From positions 1 through 25,601 of the IMG/VR virus record IMGVR_UViG_3300025085_000166: a stretch of DNA of 25,601 bases; one strand, 5' to 3'. How positions within the stretch are numbered: the stretch's first letter is position 1; each line of letters begins with the position of its first letter. The DNA comes from a virus. The position numbers and the translations under genes are program-made. A model generated the notes under the pieces. It was not told where the DNA came from and did no database searches. It was given only the letters and a program-made list of their open reading frames with translations. Positions 7,381 through 15,519 of this stretch are shown in pieces.

Positions 7381-9105
7381 ATGGGAGCATTATTAGAATC
7401 AGGTATGGTTGGTAACATCGGGTTAAAACACCTAAGAGTTATCAAAGAAGATACCATCAAAAAATGGGATGACCTAGGTTTCTTAGAGGGACTTAATGGA
7501 CATCAAAAAGATAACATCGCTCAGTTATATGAAAACCAAGCGTCTTATCTAATTAACGAAGCTGCTGTGTCTGACTCATCAGGTTCATTCGAAACAGTTG
7601 TTTTTCCAATTATTAGAAGAGTATTCTCTAAATTATTGGCAAACGATATCGTTTCTGTACAAGCTATGAACTTACCAATTGGTAAATTGTTCTACTTTGT
7701 ACCTAAAATCGGCGAAAGAGATGCGAACGGTAATCACAAGAAACCTTATGGTGTACCAAACGGAGATACTGACGTAGCAAACGGAGACTTTGACGGTGGA
7801 AGAAATCTTTATGATAGATTCTACGAAGAAGGTGACGGAGCTGAAGAAGGTCTATTTGACTACTCTAAAGGTAAATACACTACCGAAGCACTTTCTGGTC
7901 TTACAATCGTAACATTCGAAAACGGAGCGGCTACTGAAACTGCAACACTTGCATCAGGAGCAACATCATCTGTAATCGTTAAGTTAAAAGGTTTTAACAA
8001 ATTAGGATCAGGTAAAATTTCAGGACCTAATGGTAATGAAATGGATACTGAAGAATTTTTAGCATCTTTAGAATTATCTCACTCTGGTATCAACGGAGGA
8101 GCTAAATTACCTTTTAACGTTGTAACTCAAAAATACGGAAACGGAATCGTTGAGTACGGTGTAAAAGGAGATGGTTTAACAGGAGAATATCCTGATATCG
8201 TAGATAAAGATGGTGTCATCTTCTTAAACGTTGACCTTGAAACGTACACTGCATCGGCAGGTTTCGCAGCGTATGACGCGGCAGGAACTGAAGCGGCAAC
8301 TGATTTCGCGGCAAGTTACAGACAGTATGGTTCACTTGAATTCGAAGATGAAATCGGAGAAGTATCTTTCGATTTAGATTCTGTAACAGTTTCTGTTACT
8401 GAAAGAAAGTTAAGAGCTAGCTGGTCTCCTGAATTGGCTCAGGATGTATCTGCTTTCCATAACATCGACGCTGAGGCTGAGTTAACTGCATTGTTATCTG
8501 AGCAAATCGCGGCTGAGGTTGATAGAGAGATCTTAAGAGACTTAAGAAAAGGTGCAGCTTGGAACCTTAAATGGGACTACAATGAGTGGAAATACGGTGG
8601 AGACAATAACAAAACTCTACAGGGTTATACTCAAAAGGATTGGAACCAAACGTTAATTACTAAAATTAACCAATTATCGGCTCAAATCCATAAAACTACA
8701 CTTAGAGGTGGTGCTAACTGGATCGTTGTTTCTTCTGAAGTTTCAGCTGTATTCGATGACTTAGAGTACTTCCACGTATCTAACGCAGGTGCTGAACAAG
8801 ACCAATACAATATGGGTATTGAGAAAGTTGGTACTTTAGCAGGAAGATACCAAGTGTATAGAGATCCTTACTTCCCAGCGGGTAAAGTATTGGTTGGACA
8901 TAAAGGAAAGTCGTTGTTAGACGCAGGGTACATTTACGCACCTTACGTACCGTTACAACTTACACCTACAATGTACAATCCATTCAACTTTACACCGATC
9001 AAGGGTATCATGACGAGATACGCTAAGAAAATGGTTAATAACCGTTACTTCGGTGTAATAAACGTTGCAGGATTACAAACATTCAACTTAGATTCTTTAA
9101 GATAA
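7381..9105 (+). CDS. 23: Major capsid protein, gp23-like
   Basis: Forms the hexamers of the head shell (HK97 fold). Matches to T4 gp23 include the segment starting VVFPIIRRVFSKLLANDIVS near residue 73 and the block starting VSFDLDSVTVSVTERKLRAS at 328, which continues into SPELAQDVSAFHNIDAEAEL. The C-terminal MYNPFNFTPIKGIMTRYAKK segment also matches. A prohead protease site is likely at LINE60|A61, removing a 60-residue N-terminal part, close to the 65 residues lost in T4. Length is 574 aa against 521 in T4. Residues of about 170-325 form a Gly/Ala/Thr-rich region that is poorly conserved and may be a surface insertion. Codon use here is richer in C-ending codons than in neighbouring genes, as expected for a highly expressed gene. 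A strong terminator follows. Confidence 0.96.
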   Translation: MGALLESGMVGNIGLKHLRVIKEDTIKKWDDLGFLEGLNGHQKDNIAQLYENQASYLINEAAVSDSSGSFETVVFPIIRRVFSKLLANDIVSVQAMNLPIGKLFYFVPKIGERDANGNHKKPYGVPNGDTDVANGDFDGGRNLYDRFYEEGDGAEEGLFDYSKGKYTTEALSGLTIVTFENGAATETATLASGATSSVIVKLKGFNKLGSGKISGPNGNEMDTEEFLASLELSHSGINGGAKLPFNVVTQKYGNGIVEYGVKGDGLTGEYPDIVDKDGVIFLNVDLETYTASAGFAAYDAAGTEAATDFAASYRQYGSLEFEDEIGEVSFDLDSVTVSVTERKLRASWSPELAQDVSAFHNIDAEAELTALLSEQIAAEVDREILRDLRKGAAWNLKWDYNEWKYGGDNNKTLQGYTQKDWNQTLITKINQLSAQIHKTTLRGGANWIVVSSEVSAVFDDLEYFHVSNAGAEQDQYNMGIEKVGTLAGRYQVYRDPYFPAGKVLVGHKGKSLLDAGYIYAPYVPLQLTPTMYNPFNFTPIKGIMTRYAKKMVNNRYFGVINVAGLQTFNLDSLR

Positions 9106-9130
9106 TATATCTTTAAGTTCTATTAATATT

Positions 9131-9159
9131 AAAGGGGATCGATTCGGTCCCCTTTTTTT
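9131..9159 (+). terminator. Strong intrinsic terminator after the capsid gene
   Basis: AAAGGGGA (9131-9138) pairs with TCCCCTTT (9148-9155) around a nine-base loop, followed by a T run through 9159. It closes the head operon and isolates the dCMP deaminase gene. It is the most GC-rich hairpin in the window. Confidence 0.9.
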
Positions 9160-9188
9160 ATTGCATTATTTTCCGTATATTATAACTT

Positions 9189-9629
9189 ATGATATGGAAA
9201 GATTACTTTGTTAGTATTGCAGAACAAGTTAAAGAAAAGTCTAAAGACGTTAAGACTAAAATAGGTGCCGTTATTGTTGGTAAGGACAATGAAATTCTAA
9301 GTACGGGATATAACTCATTCCCAAGAGGATTAAACGATAATATGGTTCAGAGACAAGAACGACCTGAAAAGTACTTTTGGTTTGAACATGCAGAAAGAAA
9401 CGCCATATATAATGCTGCGAGAATAGGTGTATCACTAAAACAATCCACAGTATATCTAACTTCAGGATTACCATGTATGGACTGTGCAAGGGGTTTGGTA
9501 CAATCGGGGGTAATAAAGATTGTATGTAAAGAACATTGTACTACTAAGAATTTAGGTAAGTGGAAGGAAAGTCAAGAACGTTCCCTTATTTTGTTAAACG
9601 AGTGTGGGGTAGAAGTTGAGTTTTATTAA
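9189..9629 (+). CDS. cd: Deoxycytidylate (dCMP) deaminase
   Basis: Zinc enzyme that converts dCMP to dUMP, the thymidylate synthase substrate, in the cytoplasm. The signature residues are present: HAE at 67-69 (zinc His and catalytic Glu) and PCMDC at 95-99 (zinc Cys pair). The N-terminal TKIGAVIVGKDNEILSTGYN (23-42) is typical of the family. Length is 146 aa, near bacterial and phage norms and shorter than T4 Cd (193 aa). With the dUTPase encoded at 22187-22831 it supplies dUMP by two routes. The gene lies alone after the capsid terminator, is the last rightward gene, and its final 44 bases overlap the end of the convergent cupin gene. A CGTATATTATAA element at 9174-9185 sits just before its start. 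Confidence 0.93.
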   Translation: MIWKDYFVSIAEQVKEKSKDVKTKIGAVIVGKDNEILSTGYNSFPRGLNDNMVQRQERPEKYFWFEHAERNAIYNAARIGVSLKQSTVYLTSGLPCMDCARGLVQSGVIKIVCKEHCTTKNLGKWKESQERSLILLNECGVEVEFY

Positions 9630-9897
9630 GTTTTCTTATTTTTACATTTAAGTCACCACTTCCCTTAATGACCCTATGGAATTCTCCTTCAGGTATTGTA
9701 ACAACTAAACCTTTTGTAATTTTAATAGGAAGTTGATTATCCATTTGAAACGACCAGTCACTTTCATGTAAAAAAGTCACTTCACGATCTTCATTATCAA
9801 AATGCCATTTCAATTCAGACTCATTAATGTCCTTTGAAAAAATCCTTGTACTGTAGTTGTTATACAATATTTCTCTAAATGGTAAAGTCTCCCCCAT
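9586..9897 (-). CDS. Small cupin-like protein
   Basis: A 103-aa protein with a cupin-like pattern: ELKWHFDNEDREVTFLHES (28-46), a central beta segment with PIKITKGLVVTIPEG (57-71), and FHRVIKGSGDLNVKI (73-87). His32 and His74 are candidate metal ligands. I recall similar short proteins with a W-H-x-D-x-E-D-R motif in marine T4-like phages, without known function. It is the last leftward gene. Its ATG shares one base with the stop of the upstream gene (TAATG), and its 3' end overlaps the dCMP deaminase gene by 44 bases. A role as a small-molecule-binding or sugar-modifying protein is possible but not shown. Confidence 0.78.
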   Translation of the reverse strand: MGETLPFREILYNNYSTRIFSKDINESELKWHFDNEDREVTFLHESDWSFQMDNQLPIKITKGLVVTIPEGEFHRVIKGSGDLNVKIRKLNKTQLLPHTRLTK

Positions 9898-10397
9898 TAA
9901 AGTGTAAAGTTTTTCTTATTACTTTGTTTAATGATATCCATTAGTGAATTAAAAACAGATCTATCGTTAATATACAGTCCTCTAATTATTATTTTACCAT
10001 ATTCTATTAATGCAACACCTGATTCATACTCATCATAATCTACACCCACATCACCTTCTTCCATTGAGATAGTGGCATACATAGTTAGACTACCTTCAAC
10101 CATTTCGGCATTATCTTTATCTAATACATCATATGAGTAACGACCATCCTCATCCTCATCTTCCTCAGGATATTTATCGGCCATATAATAATCGTTATCC
10201 ACCATATCGGTGTGAGCTAAATACTTGTCTTGTGTTTGTTTGTTTCTTACAATAAACAATCCTGTTTTTTTATCCCATAACAACAATTCAAAACGATCCT
10301 CTACGTCATCTAGTTCAGAGTCATAGAAACCCTCTCCCGTAGAATCAGGATATTCTGGTGGGTCATAATACCCTTCAAATAAATCAGATAATTTCAT
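9897..10397 (-). CDS. Unknown acidic protein with a capsid-targeting-like N-terminus
   Basis: Unrecognised 166-aa acidic protein with an Asp/Glu/Tyr-rich centre (DKYPEEDEDEDGRYSYDVL near 75-93) and a beta-rich remainder. The N-terminus MKLSDLFE|G resembles the short capsid-targeting sequences of T4 internal proteins, which end in an (L/I)xE site cut by the prohead protease. If so, the first eight residues direct the protein into the prohead and are then removed. It lies one base after the 327-aa gene and overlaps the cupin gene start by one base, so it is translated as part of an operon. The targeting idea is inference from the motif and neighbours. Confidence 0.75.
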   Translation of the reverse strand: MKLSDLFEGYYDPPEYPDSTGEGFYDSELDDVEDRFELLLWDKKTGLFIVRNKQTQDKYLAHTDMVDNDYYMADKYPEEDEDEDGRYSYDVLDKDNAEMVEGSLTMYATISMEEGDVGVDYDEYESGVALIEYGKIIIRGLYINDRSVFNSLMDIIKQSNKKNFTL

Positions 10398-10398
10398 A

Positions 10399-11382
10399 TT
10401 ACCAAGGATTAGAAGATTTTATACCTAACGCTTTACGGTATCGTGCAATATTACAACTCCAATACCCCGCTTTAGTACGATCTTTCTTCTCACTACACTT
10501 ATGTCTAGCTCTAAACGATTTTGCCGCCTTCTTATTATTATTCCTAACTTTTAAATTAGGGTCTCCAAAAGTCACTTTCTTAATTGTTCCTTTTGGGGTT
10601 TTAACATAGACTGCAAATTTCTTTGGTCCACTAGGAGTTCTAAATGGTTTATTTAATTTAACGTTTTTACCTCTGTGTTTTGCTTCAAGTAAATGTTCAT
10701 CTTGATTTTCAATAAAAGGTATATCTAAATAAACCTCAGAACCTTCATATAAACCTGTTTGTCCTAAATCAGTATTAATTAAATCTAAATCGATTCCTGA
10801 GACTTCTAAGACATTATCTTCACTTAACTGACGTACTTCATTATAAATGTTAAAGAACTCATTAGAATAGATCCTATATACGTTCTCGACAATAGGTAAG
10901 TTATTATTAATATGGTATTGTAAACCTTCACTTAGTTGTTTAGATTCATTTACCATTTTAAGTTTAGGTTCTTGTATAGTTAACTTTTGTTGATCTAAGT
11001 TATTGAAAACTAAAGAAATAATTCTGTTTTCATCAAACCTTGCAAAATTAGGTGTTCTACCTTTTCCCGATTTTTTACTTTTTCTCTCTTTACGTCTTTT
11101 CTGACGTGTCATTGATTTCTTTTCTTTCTTACTGTATGACCCTGTTGTTTTAGGTGTCTTCTTAGAGACTTTTTTAGATGGTCTACATTTTGGGTATCCT
11201 TTTCTTTTTTTATCTCCGTCAGCGTCTTTTCTACCACACGGTGGATGTTTTCCGTCCACTTTACGAGATACATCGACCCATTTTTCTTTAAACCAACGAC
11301 CAAGATCTTCTTGAAGTACTTCTCCGTTTGAGAGACACTCCTCCAAATAAATCTTATCTTCCTCGTTTATAGTTATTTTCAT
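10399..11382 (-). CDS. Multidomain basic protein: DUF5872-like part plus RARHKC-type part, possible internal head polyprotein
   Basis: Three distinct parts in 327 aa. Residues 26-110 hold a very basic DUF5872-like domain with WFKEKWVDVSRK (30-41), two cysteines (C49, C66) in HPPCGR and YPKCRPSKK contexts, and a long Lys/Arg tract. Residues 153-233 are acidic. Residues 234-327 form a second basic domain with KKVTFGDPNLKVR (268-280), SFRARHKCSEKKDRTKAGYW (289-308) and Cys310, a pattern I know from many marine phage proteins of unknown function. LQE25|D, LSE152|G and LLE233|A fit or nearly fit prohead protease sites and fall near domain borders. Middle and C-terminal parts occur together elsewhere, so the N-terminal part looks like a fusion. 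DNA binding inside the head is inferred from charge. Confidence 0.82.
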   Translation of the reverse strand: MKITINEEDKIYLEECLSNGEVLQEDLGRWFKEKWVDVSRKVDGKHPPCGRKDADGDKKRKGYPKCRPSKKVSKKTPKTTGSYSKKEKKSMTRQKRRKERKSKKSGKGRTPNFARFDENRIISLVFNNLDQQKLTIQEPKLKMVNESKQLSEGLQYHINNNLPIVENVYRIYSNEFFNIYNEVRQLSEDNVLEVSGIDLDLINTDLGQTGLYEGSEVYLDIPFIENQDEHLLEAKHRGKNVKLNKPFRTPSGPKKFAVYVKTPKGTIKKVTFGDPNLKVRNNNKKAAKSFRARHKCSEKKDRTKAGYWSCNIARYRKALGIKSSNPW

Positions 11383-11392
11383 ATCTCTCTAA

Positions 11393-12133
11393 TTATTTCT
11401 TTGGTGTTGATGGTGGGTTTAAAAATTCTTGAAATTTCTTAGTTAGTTGTTCAAGTTCAGGATCATTCATACCATCAAGTAGGTCACTTGAATATTGTTT
11501 TATAAACGATGGTGTTACGAACATGTATGTGTCTTTATGTATAGTTAATTCGGTACTTGTACTGTGTTCTTTTATACAAGGTCCTATAGACAATGCTTGT
11601 GAATTTTGCTCAGTATCAAAAGTACATACAATAGCACTAATGACGGGCATTCCTAATAAGTACTCACATACGAATATAATGTTACTGGCCTTCTTTGAGG
11701 TGTGACTCTTATCTCCTGAAATATTTAATCCTTCTTTTCCAACTGAACTAACCATCGCCTTTGCAAATGCCAATCCTCCAACACCTGTGGCGAGTCCAAG
11801 AACCCCTTCTAATAACTCCTTAGAAAACGTTGCTCCCCAAGAATTAGATTTATGATTAACATCTTCTTCATTAACGTGTACGAAACAACCCGAAGAATCA
11901 ATTATTTTTTGTAATGCATCATAATCATAAAGAGATTTACCTTCATTATCCAATGCCTTTGTCATTGCACCAAAAAATACGGATACTTCCGCAAATACAT
12001 CTCTTACTTCTTTTTCTATTGTTGCATTGGTCATATCAGTAGTTGCCATCATGATATTACCTGTTTCATTAAATACAAACCCTTTTTTAACTTCTTGGTT
12101 ATTTGGGTCTTGTTGTGTTACTTTATCAGCCAT
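11393..12133 (-). CDS. Unknown 246-aa protein with a Gly-rich hydrophobic segment
   Basis: I do not recognise this family. The N-terminus is polar; residues 107-130 (starting LLEGVLGLATGVGGLAFAKA) form a Gly/Ala-rich hydrophobic stretch that could be a membrane-active or buried helix. A second hydrophobic stretch lies near 146-170 (IIFVCEYLLGMPVISAIVC). The C-terminus is a charged helix ending in Pro/Lys. There is no signal peptide at the N-terminus. It lies between two probable internal head proteins, and LLE109|G would also fit a protease site, but inside the hydrophobic stretch. Virion protein, pore-forming effector or membrane-associated protein are all open. Confidence 0.75.
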   Translation of the reverse strand: MADKVTQQDPNNQEVKKGFVFNETGNIMMATTDMTNATIEKEVRDVFAEVSVFFGAMTKALDNEGKSLYDYDALQKIIDSSGCFVHVNEEDVNHKSNSWGATFSKELLEGVLGLATGVGGLAFAKAMVSSVGKEGLNISGDKSHTSKKASNIIFVCEYLLGMPVISAIVCTFDTEQNSQALSIGPCIKEHSTSTELTIHKDTYMFVTPSFIKQYSSDLLDGMNDPELEQLTKKFQEFLNPPSTPKK

Positions 12134-12151
12134 ATTATTTTATTTAAAATT

Positions 12152-12595
12152 TTATTTTTTCTTTTTACAGTATGAACCTGAACATCTCTTTTTACCGTCT
12201 AAACCTTTGATGGTTCCTTTACAGACTTGTACAGCATATCCATTAGCGTAAGCACTTGGGTAAACGTCGAATTTAGATTTTGCAGCAGATATACCACGAG
12301 AACACAATTTATTTTTCTTTTTCTTCTTTGCCTCGTGTAATTCATGTCCATCTTCAGTTTGGTTCATTAAGAAATCCAACACTTGATCCATGTTTTCCTT
12401 AGCAACACTAACGTGATCGTCGGCCCAATCATGACCATTCTGTAATATATCTTCGATTATATTTTCATCTAAGTTTAGTAATATTTCACACTGTCTGTGT
12501 ATTTGTTTAAGGTTACTAAAAAACATATAGTTTTCAGTTCTCTCCTCATTGAGAGAGTTTAAATGTTTTTTTATTAATTTTTTAATATTGTCCAT
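12152..12595 (-). CDS. Basic Cys-rich small protein, possible internal head protein
   Basis: A 147-aa protein in two parts. Residues 1-88 are helical and mildly acidic, with DWADDHVSVAKENMDQVLDF (56-75). Residues 89-147 are very basic, start with AKKKKKNK, contain CSRGISAAKSKFDVYPSAYA (98-117) and four cysteines (C98, C125, C138, C143), and end in a lysine run. The C-terminal pattern RG-x-x-AAKSKF-x-VYPSAYAN is one I recall as widespread in phage and large-virus proteins without assigned function. LHE88|A89 at the junction fits a prohead protease site, so the basic half could be released inside the head. The gene has its own TATTTATTA motif three bases before the ATG. Confidence 0.8.
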   Translation of the reverse strand: MDNIKKLIKKHLNSLNEERTENYMFFSNLKQIHRQCEILLNLDENIIEDILQNGHDWADDHVSVAKENMDQVLDFLMNQTEDGHELHEAKKKKKNKLCSRGISAAKSKFDVYPSAYANGYAVQVCKGTIKGLDGKKRCSGSYCKKKK

Positions 12596-12598
12596 ATC

Positions 12599-12607
12599 TA
12601 ATAAATA
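12599..12607 (-). promoter_or_regulatory. Putative late promoter motif TATTTATTA (147-aa protein)
   Basis: On the minus strand TATTTATTA ends three bases before the ATG of the 147-aa gene, one of four copies at this very short distance. It may drive the block from 12595 down to 9586. Confidence 0.45.
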
Positions 12608-12609
12608 GT

Positions 12610-13983
12610 TTATTTTTCGGATACAATCTCGAATTTTATGACTTCAGGGTAGAAAATCTCTTCGTTGTGTTTTACACCCTTCACTTCTATGTAATATTCT
12701 CTTGGTATTAGTATTGAGGTATCTAAAACAAAACTGTTCTCGTTGGTAACATCCATGTAAGTCCAATCAAAAACGTTTACGTTAGTTACACCCTCTTTAA
12801 TGTAGATTCGGTAAAACACCTCATCGAACAATTCATTTGTTGATTTACTTATAGTTCTGAACATCGTGGTTAGTTTCCTAACTTCACCAGATTTTATTTT
12901 TTCATTTTGTTTTATACCTGAGTATTGTACAACATACTTGTTTGATTCCTTTTTATTTTCACCAATACTAAATTTTGATGAATAAGGTTTAGGTACAAAT
13001 TTTTGTGTTATGTCGGGAAATGTATTTCCTTCGACTTTAATTCCTTTCCATACATCATAAAAGAAACGTTTACCGTCACACACTAACCCGTCTATACCTA
13101 AGGTAACTCTATAAACCCCTTTTCTAATTTTTTCCACTGTTAGATCAGTTAGTCCCGTAATTGGTGTTTTTGTTGAGTCTAAAATATCAACACTTGGTAT
13201 TTGATCTAAATCAAAAAAGTTTGTCTCCTTGTTTACATATAGAAATAAGTTCTGATCTGTTTTCTCTATAAAATTTTCACGATCGTCAACTATCCTATCA
13301 TCGAAATTAGTTTCTAAGTATGGTTCAAAAAATGTCTGTGTGTACTTTGTGAAGAATGCCACTGATTGGTCAACTTCGGAAGATAAATCTTCATATAAAG
13401 GTTCAAACGCAATACCTAAACCGTAGTTTACGGTACCACCCGTTATTACTTCGTTTATATAGTCTGTTATATCTACATCTAAATGTTCATTACCATTATC
13501 GAATTGTTGTTCACCTATGATTACAGGATTATTCGAATATATTCCTTCGGCAGACCATGAATCTAAAGTTGTTCGTGAAAACCAATTTGATGGTCTAATG
13601 TCAAAAGTATCATTACCTGTTGTGTAATCATAACCCGAATCTTCATAATCGAAACCGACACCTTCATCCCAATACTGATCTATCTTAAATAAAATAAGTT
13701 TAAAGGAAGTTGTTCTTTCTCGTCCAGTTCCTCTTTTCGCACCTAAGAATGTTTCATCACCAAAAATAGTATTGGTCATGTGTATTCTATGTATTGTGTC
13801 TGAGTTTAGGACATAATCCCCATTATCTATTTTAGACTTTAGACCGTCTAAATCTAATTTAAGGATGTATTTGGAAAACCCCGAACCATAAAAAATCTCA
13901 GTTGTAGGATTTTTTGCGGTGTTAACCTTTAAACCTTTAATTATAGTATTGTTTTTTTCAAAGTATGAACGATAGTATGACAT
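12610..13983 (-). CDS. Putative virion structural protein with DNRLRE-like region
   Basis: A 457-aa protein that appears beta-rich throughout, with no membrane segment or signal peptide. The first half resembles DNRLRE-type beta-sandwich domains: an opening that places residues on a strand framework, then LDVDITDYINEVI (about 168-180), NYGLGIAFEP near 187-196 and a closing FFEPYLETNFDD near 219-230. This mirrors the D-V-T-D-x-V / N-Y-G-L / P-x-L-E pattern. The second half looks like further beta-sandwich repeats and may mediate protein or glycan contacts. It lies next to a baseplate hub-like gene, so a tail, neck or fibre-related virion role is likely by context. The specific part is not identified. 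Confidence 0.72.
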   Translation of the reverse strand: MSYYRSYFEKNNTIIKGLKVNTAKNPTTEIFYGSGFSKYILKLDLDGLKSKIDNGDYVLNSDTIHRIHMTNTIFGDETFLGAKRGTGRERTTSFKLILFKIDQYWDEGVGFDYEDSGYDYTTGNDTFDIRPSNWFSRTTLDSWSAEGIYSNNPVIIGEQQFDNGNEHLDVDITDYINEVITGGTVNYGLGIAFEPLYEDLSSEVDQSVAFFTKYTQTFFEPYLETNFDDRIVDDRENFIEKTDQNLFLYVNKETNFFDLDQIPSVDILDSTKTPITGLTDLTVEKIRKGVYRVTLGIDGLVCDGKRFFYDVWKGIKVEGNTFPDITQKFVPKPYSSKFSIGENKKESNKYVVQYSGIKQNEKIKSGEVRKLTTMFRTISKSTNELFDEVFYRIYIKEGVTNVNVFDWTYMDVTNENSFVLDTSILIPREYYIEVKGVKHNEEIFYPEVIKFEIVSEK

Positions 13984-14001
13984 CTTGTGTTTAGTTTCTT
14001 A

Positions 14002-14009
14002 TATAAATA
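14002..14009 (-). promoter_or_regulatory. Putative late promoter motif TATTTATA (DNRLRE-like gene)
   Basis: On the minus strand TATTTATA (in ATATTTATAT) ends 18 bases before the ATG of the 457-aa gene. Spacing matches the 16-19 base class. Confidence 0.45.
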
Positions 14010-14013
14010 TCTG

Positions 14014-15519
14014 TTAGTTTATTCTAATCGACTTATTTAAGATGTCATTTTCAAGTGTCTGTCTAAGTTTTACTAATTTATCCCAATCTGAATAACCATT
14101 TTTAACCATTGGTTTTGTTGGTTGATGGGCGTGTCCTGCAATAACTCTTGTTAAAACATCTAAAAACTCTAATAAAGTTTCACCTCTTACAGTTGAGAAA
14201 GTATTAGGTTCTATAGAGGATAAAAGATCTTCCTGAGTGTATTCGTATTTATCTAATTTATTAAACAATATCTTTTTACCTCCCGTAACAACGTTTGTAT
14301 CGGTTGATAACATAAAAATTCTATCCGAAGATAATGTACTAAACGATTGTTCAAGTGTAGTAGATACGGTTTTAAGTATTTTTTCTTTTTTCTTTTCCGT
14401 AATTGGTTTCGGTGTGGGTTCATTAGGACTAAAAACTAATCCCGACCCCATTACCGATGAATTCCCAAAACAACCAGGACTTATCTTACTTAAAAATTCT
14501 ACACTGTTTAGTGTTCTTACTGGTCTATAATAAAAAGGATGTAATGATACTTTAGGTAGGTTACCATCAAACTTCCTAAGTCCATCATTATTTAGTTCAC
14601 ATAATGTTGTTCGTATTTTTATATATGCACCTTGATAATCACTTGCAGTTTGTGAGAACGATGGGGAGGACGACGTACCGTCCGTATTGATTAATTTAAT
14701 TTGTTCAGAATAACTTGACAAGTCCTGTGCAACATCTCTACTGAAGACATTGGTGTTGAATGTTTGTCCATATATTTTCTTTACTTCGTATACATACCAA
14801 TCGATGGTATATGACGATTTACCTGTGTTAGTGTCATTAATATTATATTCAATAATATATGATAGTTTCTTATAAGGTACTTTTTCTATTACGGTCTCTT
14901 CTTCTTTTAATTCTTGTTTTGTACCGAATTTTTTTAAACTTAGTATTGATCTTTTTTCTGAAAGAATAGGAAAATTTATAATATCTGTCCTAACCTTGTC
15001 TGACGCACTATCTTTAGATACTAACTTACCACCCCTCAAAGTTAAACCGTTCTCAGTAAAAAGAACATCAGAACCATAAGGACCGTAGATTGCATAATCT
15101 CTTAAGTTAGAGATTGTACCTTCAGATTTTTCTTTAACGTAAGTACCATTTTCTGAGAATACGTTGTTCATCTTTTTAACGTTGGATCCGTAACTAGTAT
15201 TCTCCACTTGTCTTGCATTAGTTTGACTTTGAAAGTCATGTACCGTAGTGAATGGACCCGCAATATATTCTCTATTAACTAAATCATTATCAGGGTTATA
15301 AACTATTATTTTTACAGCCTGACCTATTTCAGGTATAAAATTAATATTCGTCGGAAGGAAAGGGTTAGCAATGAAAGGATCATTTTTGTCCCAAGGTTCA
15401 TAATCTCTCGCCTTTTCAATGGGTCCTGTCGGGACTCCTGTAAGTTTAACGCGTATTCTACCAATTCCTTTAGGATCAACGTTATTATCTACAATCGCTA
15501 AACTTATTATACTACTCAT
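14014..15519 (-). CDS. Baseplate hub/spike-like protein with gp5-type OB fold
   Basis: Residues 4-85 resemble the OB-fold domain found at the start of gp5-like tail spike proteins: DPKGIGRIRVKLTGVPTG (15-32), then NFIPEIGQAVKIIVYNPDND, the beta strand after which the sequence becomes VNREYIAGPF. A RDYAIYGPYGSDVLFTENGL segment (139-158) and a C-terminal domain with TVRGETLLEFLDVLTRVIAG and HAHQP (about 438-465) are typical of baseplate proteins that pair this OB fold with a helical end. No lysozyme domain as in T4 gp5 is visible. The protein is 501 aa and its ATG shares one base with the stop of the upstream 66-aa gene (TAATG). Likely cell-puncturing baseplate part; the exact T4 counterpart is uncertain. 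Confidence 0.75.
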   Translation of the reverse strand: MSSIISLAIVDNNVDPKGIGRIRVKLTGVPTGPIEKARDYEPWDKNDPFIANPFLPTNINFIPEIGQAVKIIVYNPDNDLVNREYIAGPFTTVHDFQSQTNARQVENTSYGSNVKKMNNVFSENGTYVKEKSEGTISNLRDYAIYGPYGSDVLFTENGLTLRGGKLVSKDSASDKVRTDIINFPILSEKRSILSLKKFGTKQELKEEETVIEKVPYKKLSYIIEYNINDTNTGKSSYTIDWYVYEVKKIYGQTFNTNVFSRDVAQDLSSYSEQIKLINTDGTSSSPSFSQTASDYQGAYIKIRTTLCELNNDGLRKFDGNLPKVSLHPFYYRPVRTLNSVEFLSKISPGCFGNSSVMGSGLVFSPNEPTPKPITEKKKEKILKTVSTTLEQSFSTLSSDRIFMLSTDTNVVTGGKKILFNKLDKYEYTQEDLLSSIEPNTFSTVRGETLLEFLDVLTRVIAGHAHQPTKPMVKNGYSDWDKLVKLRQTLENDILNKSIRIN

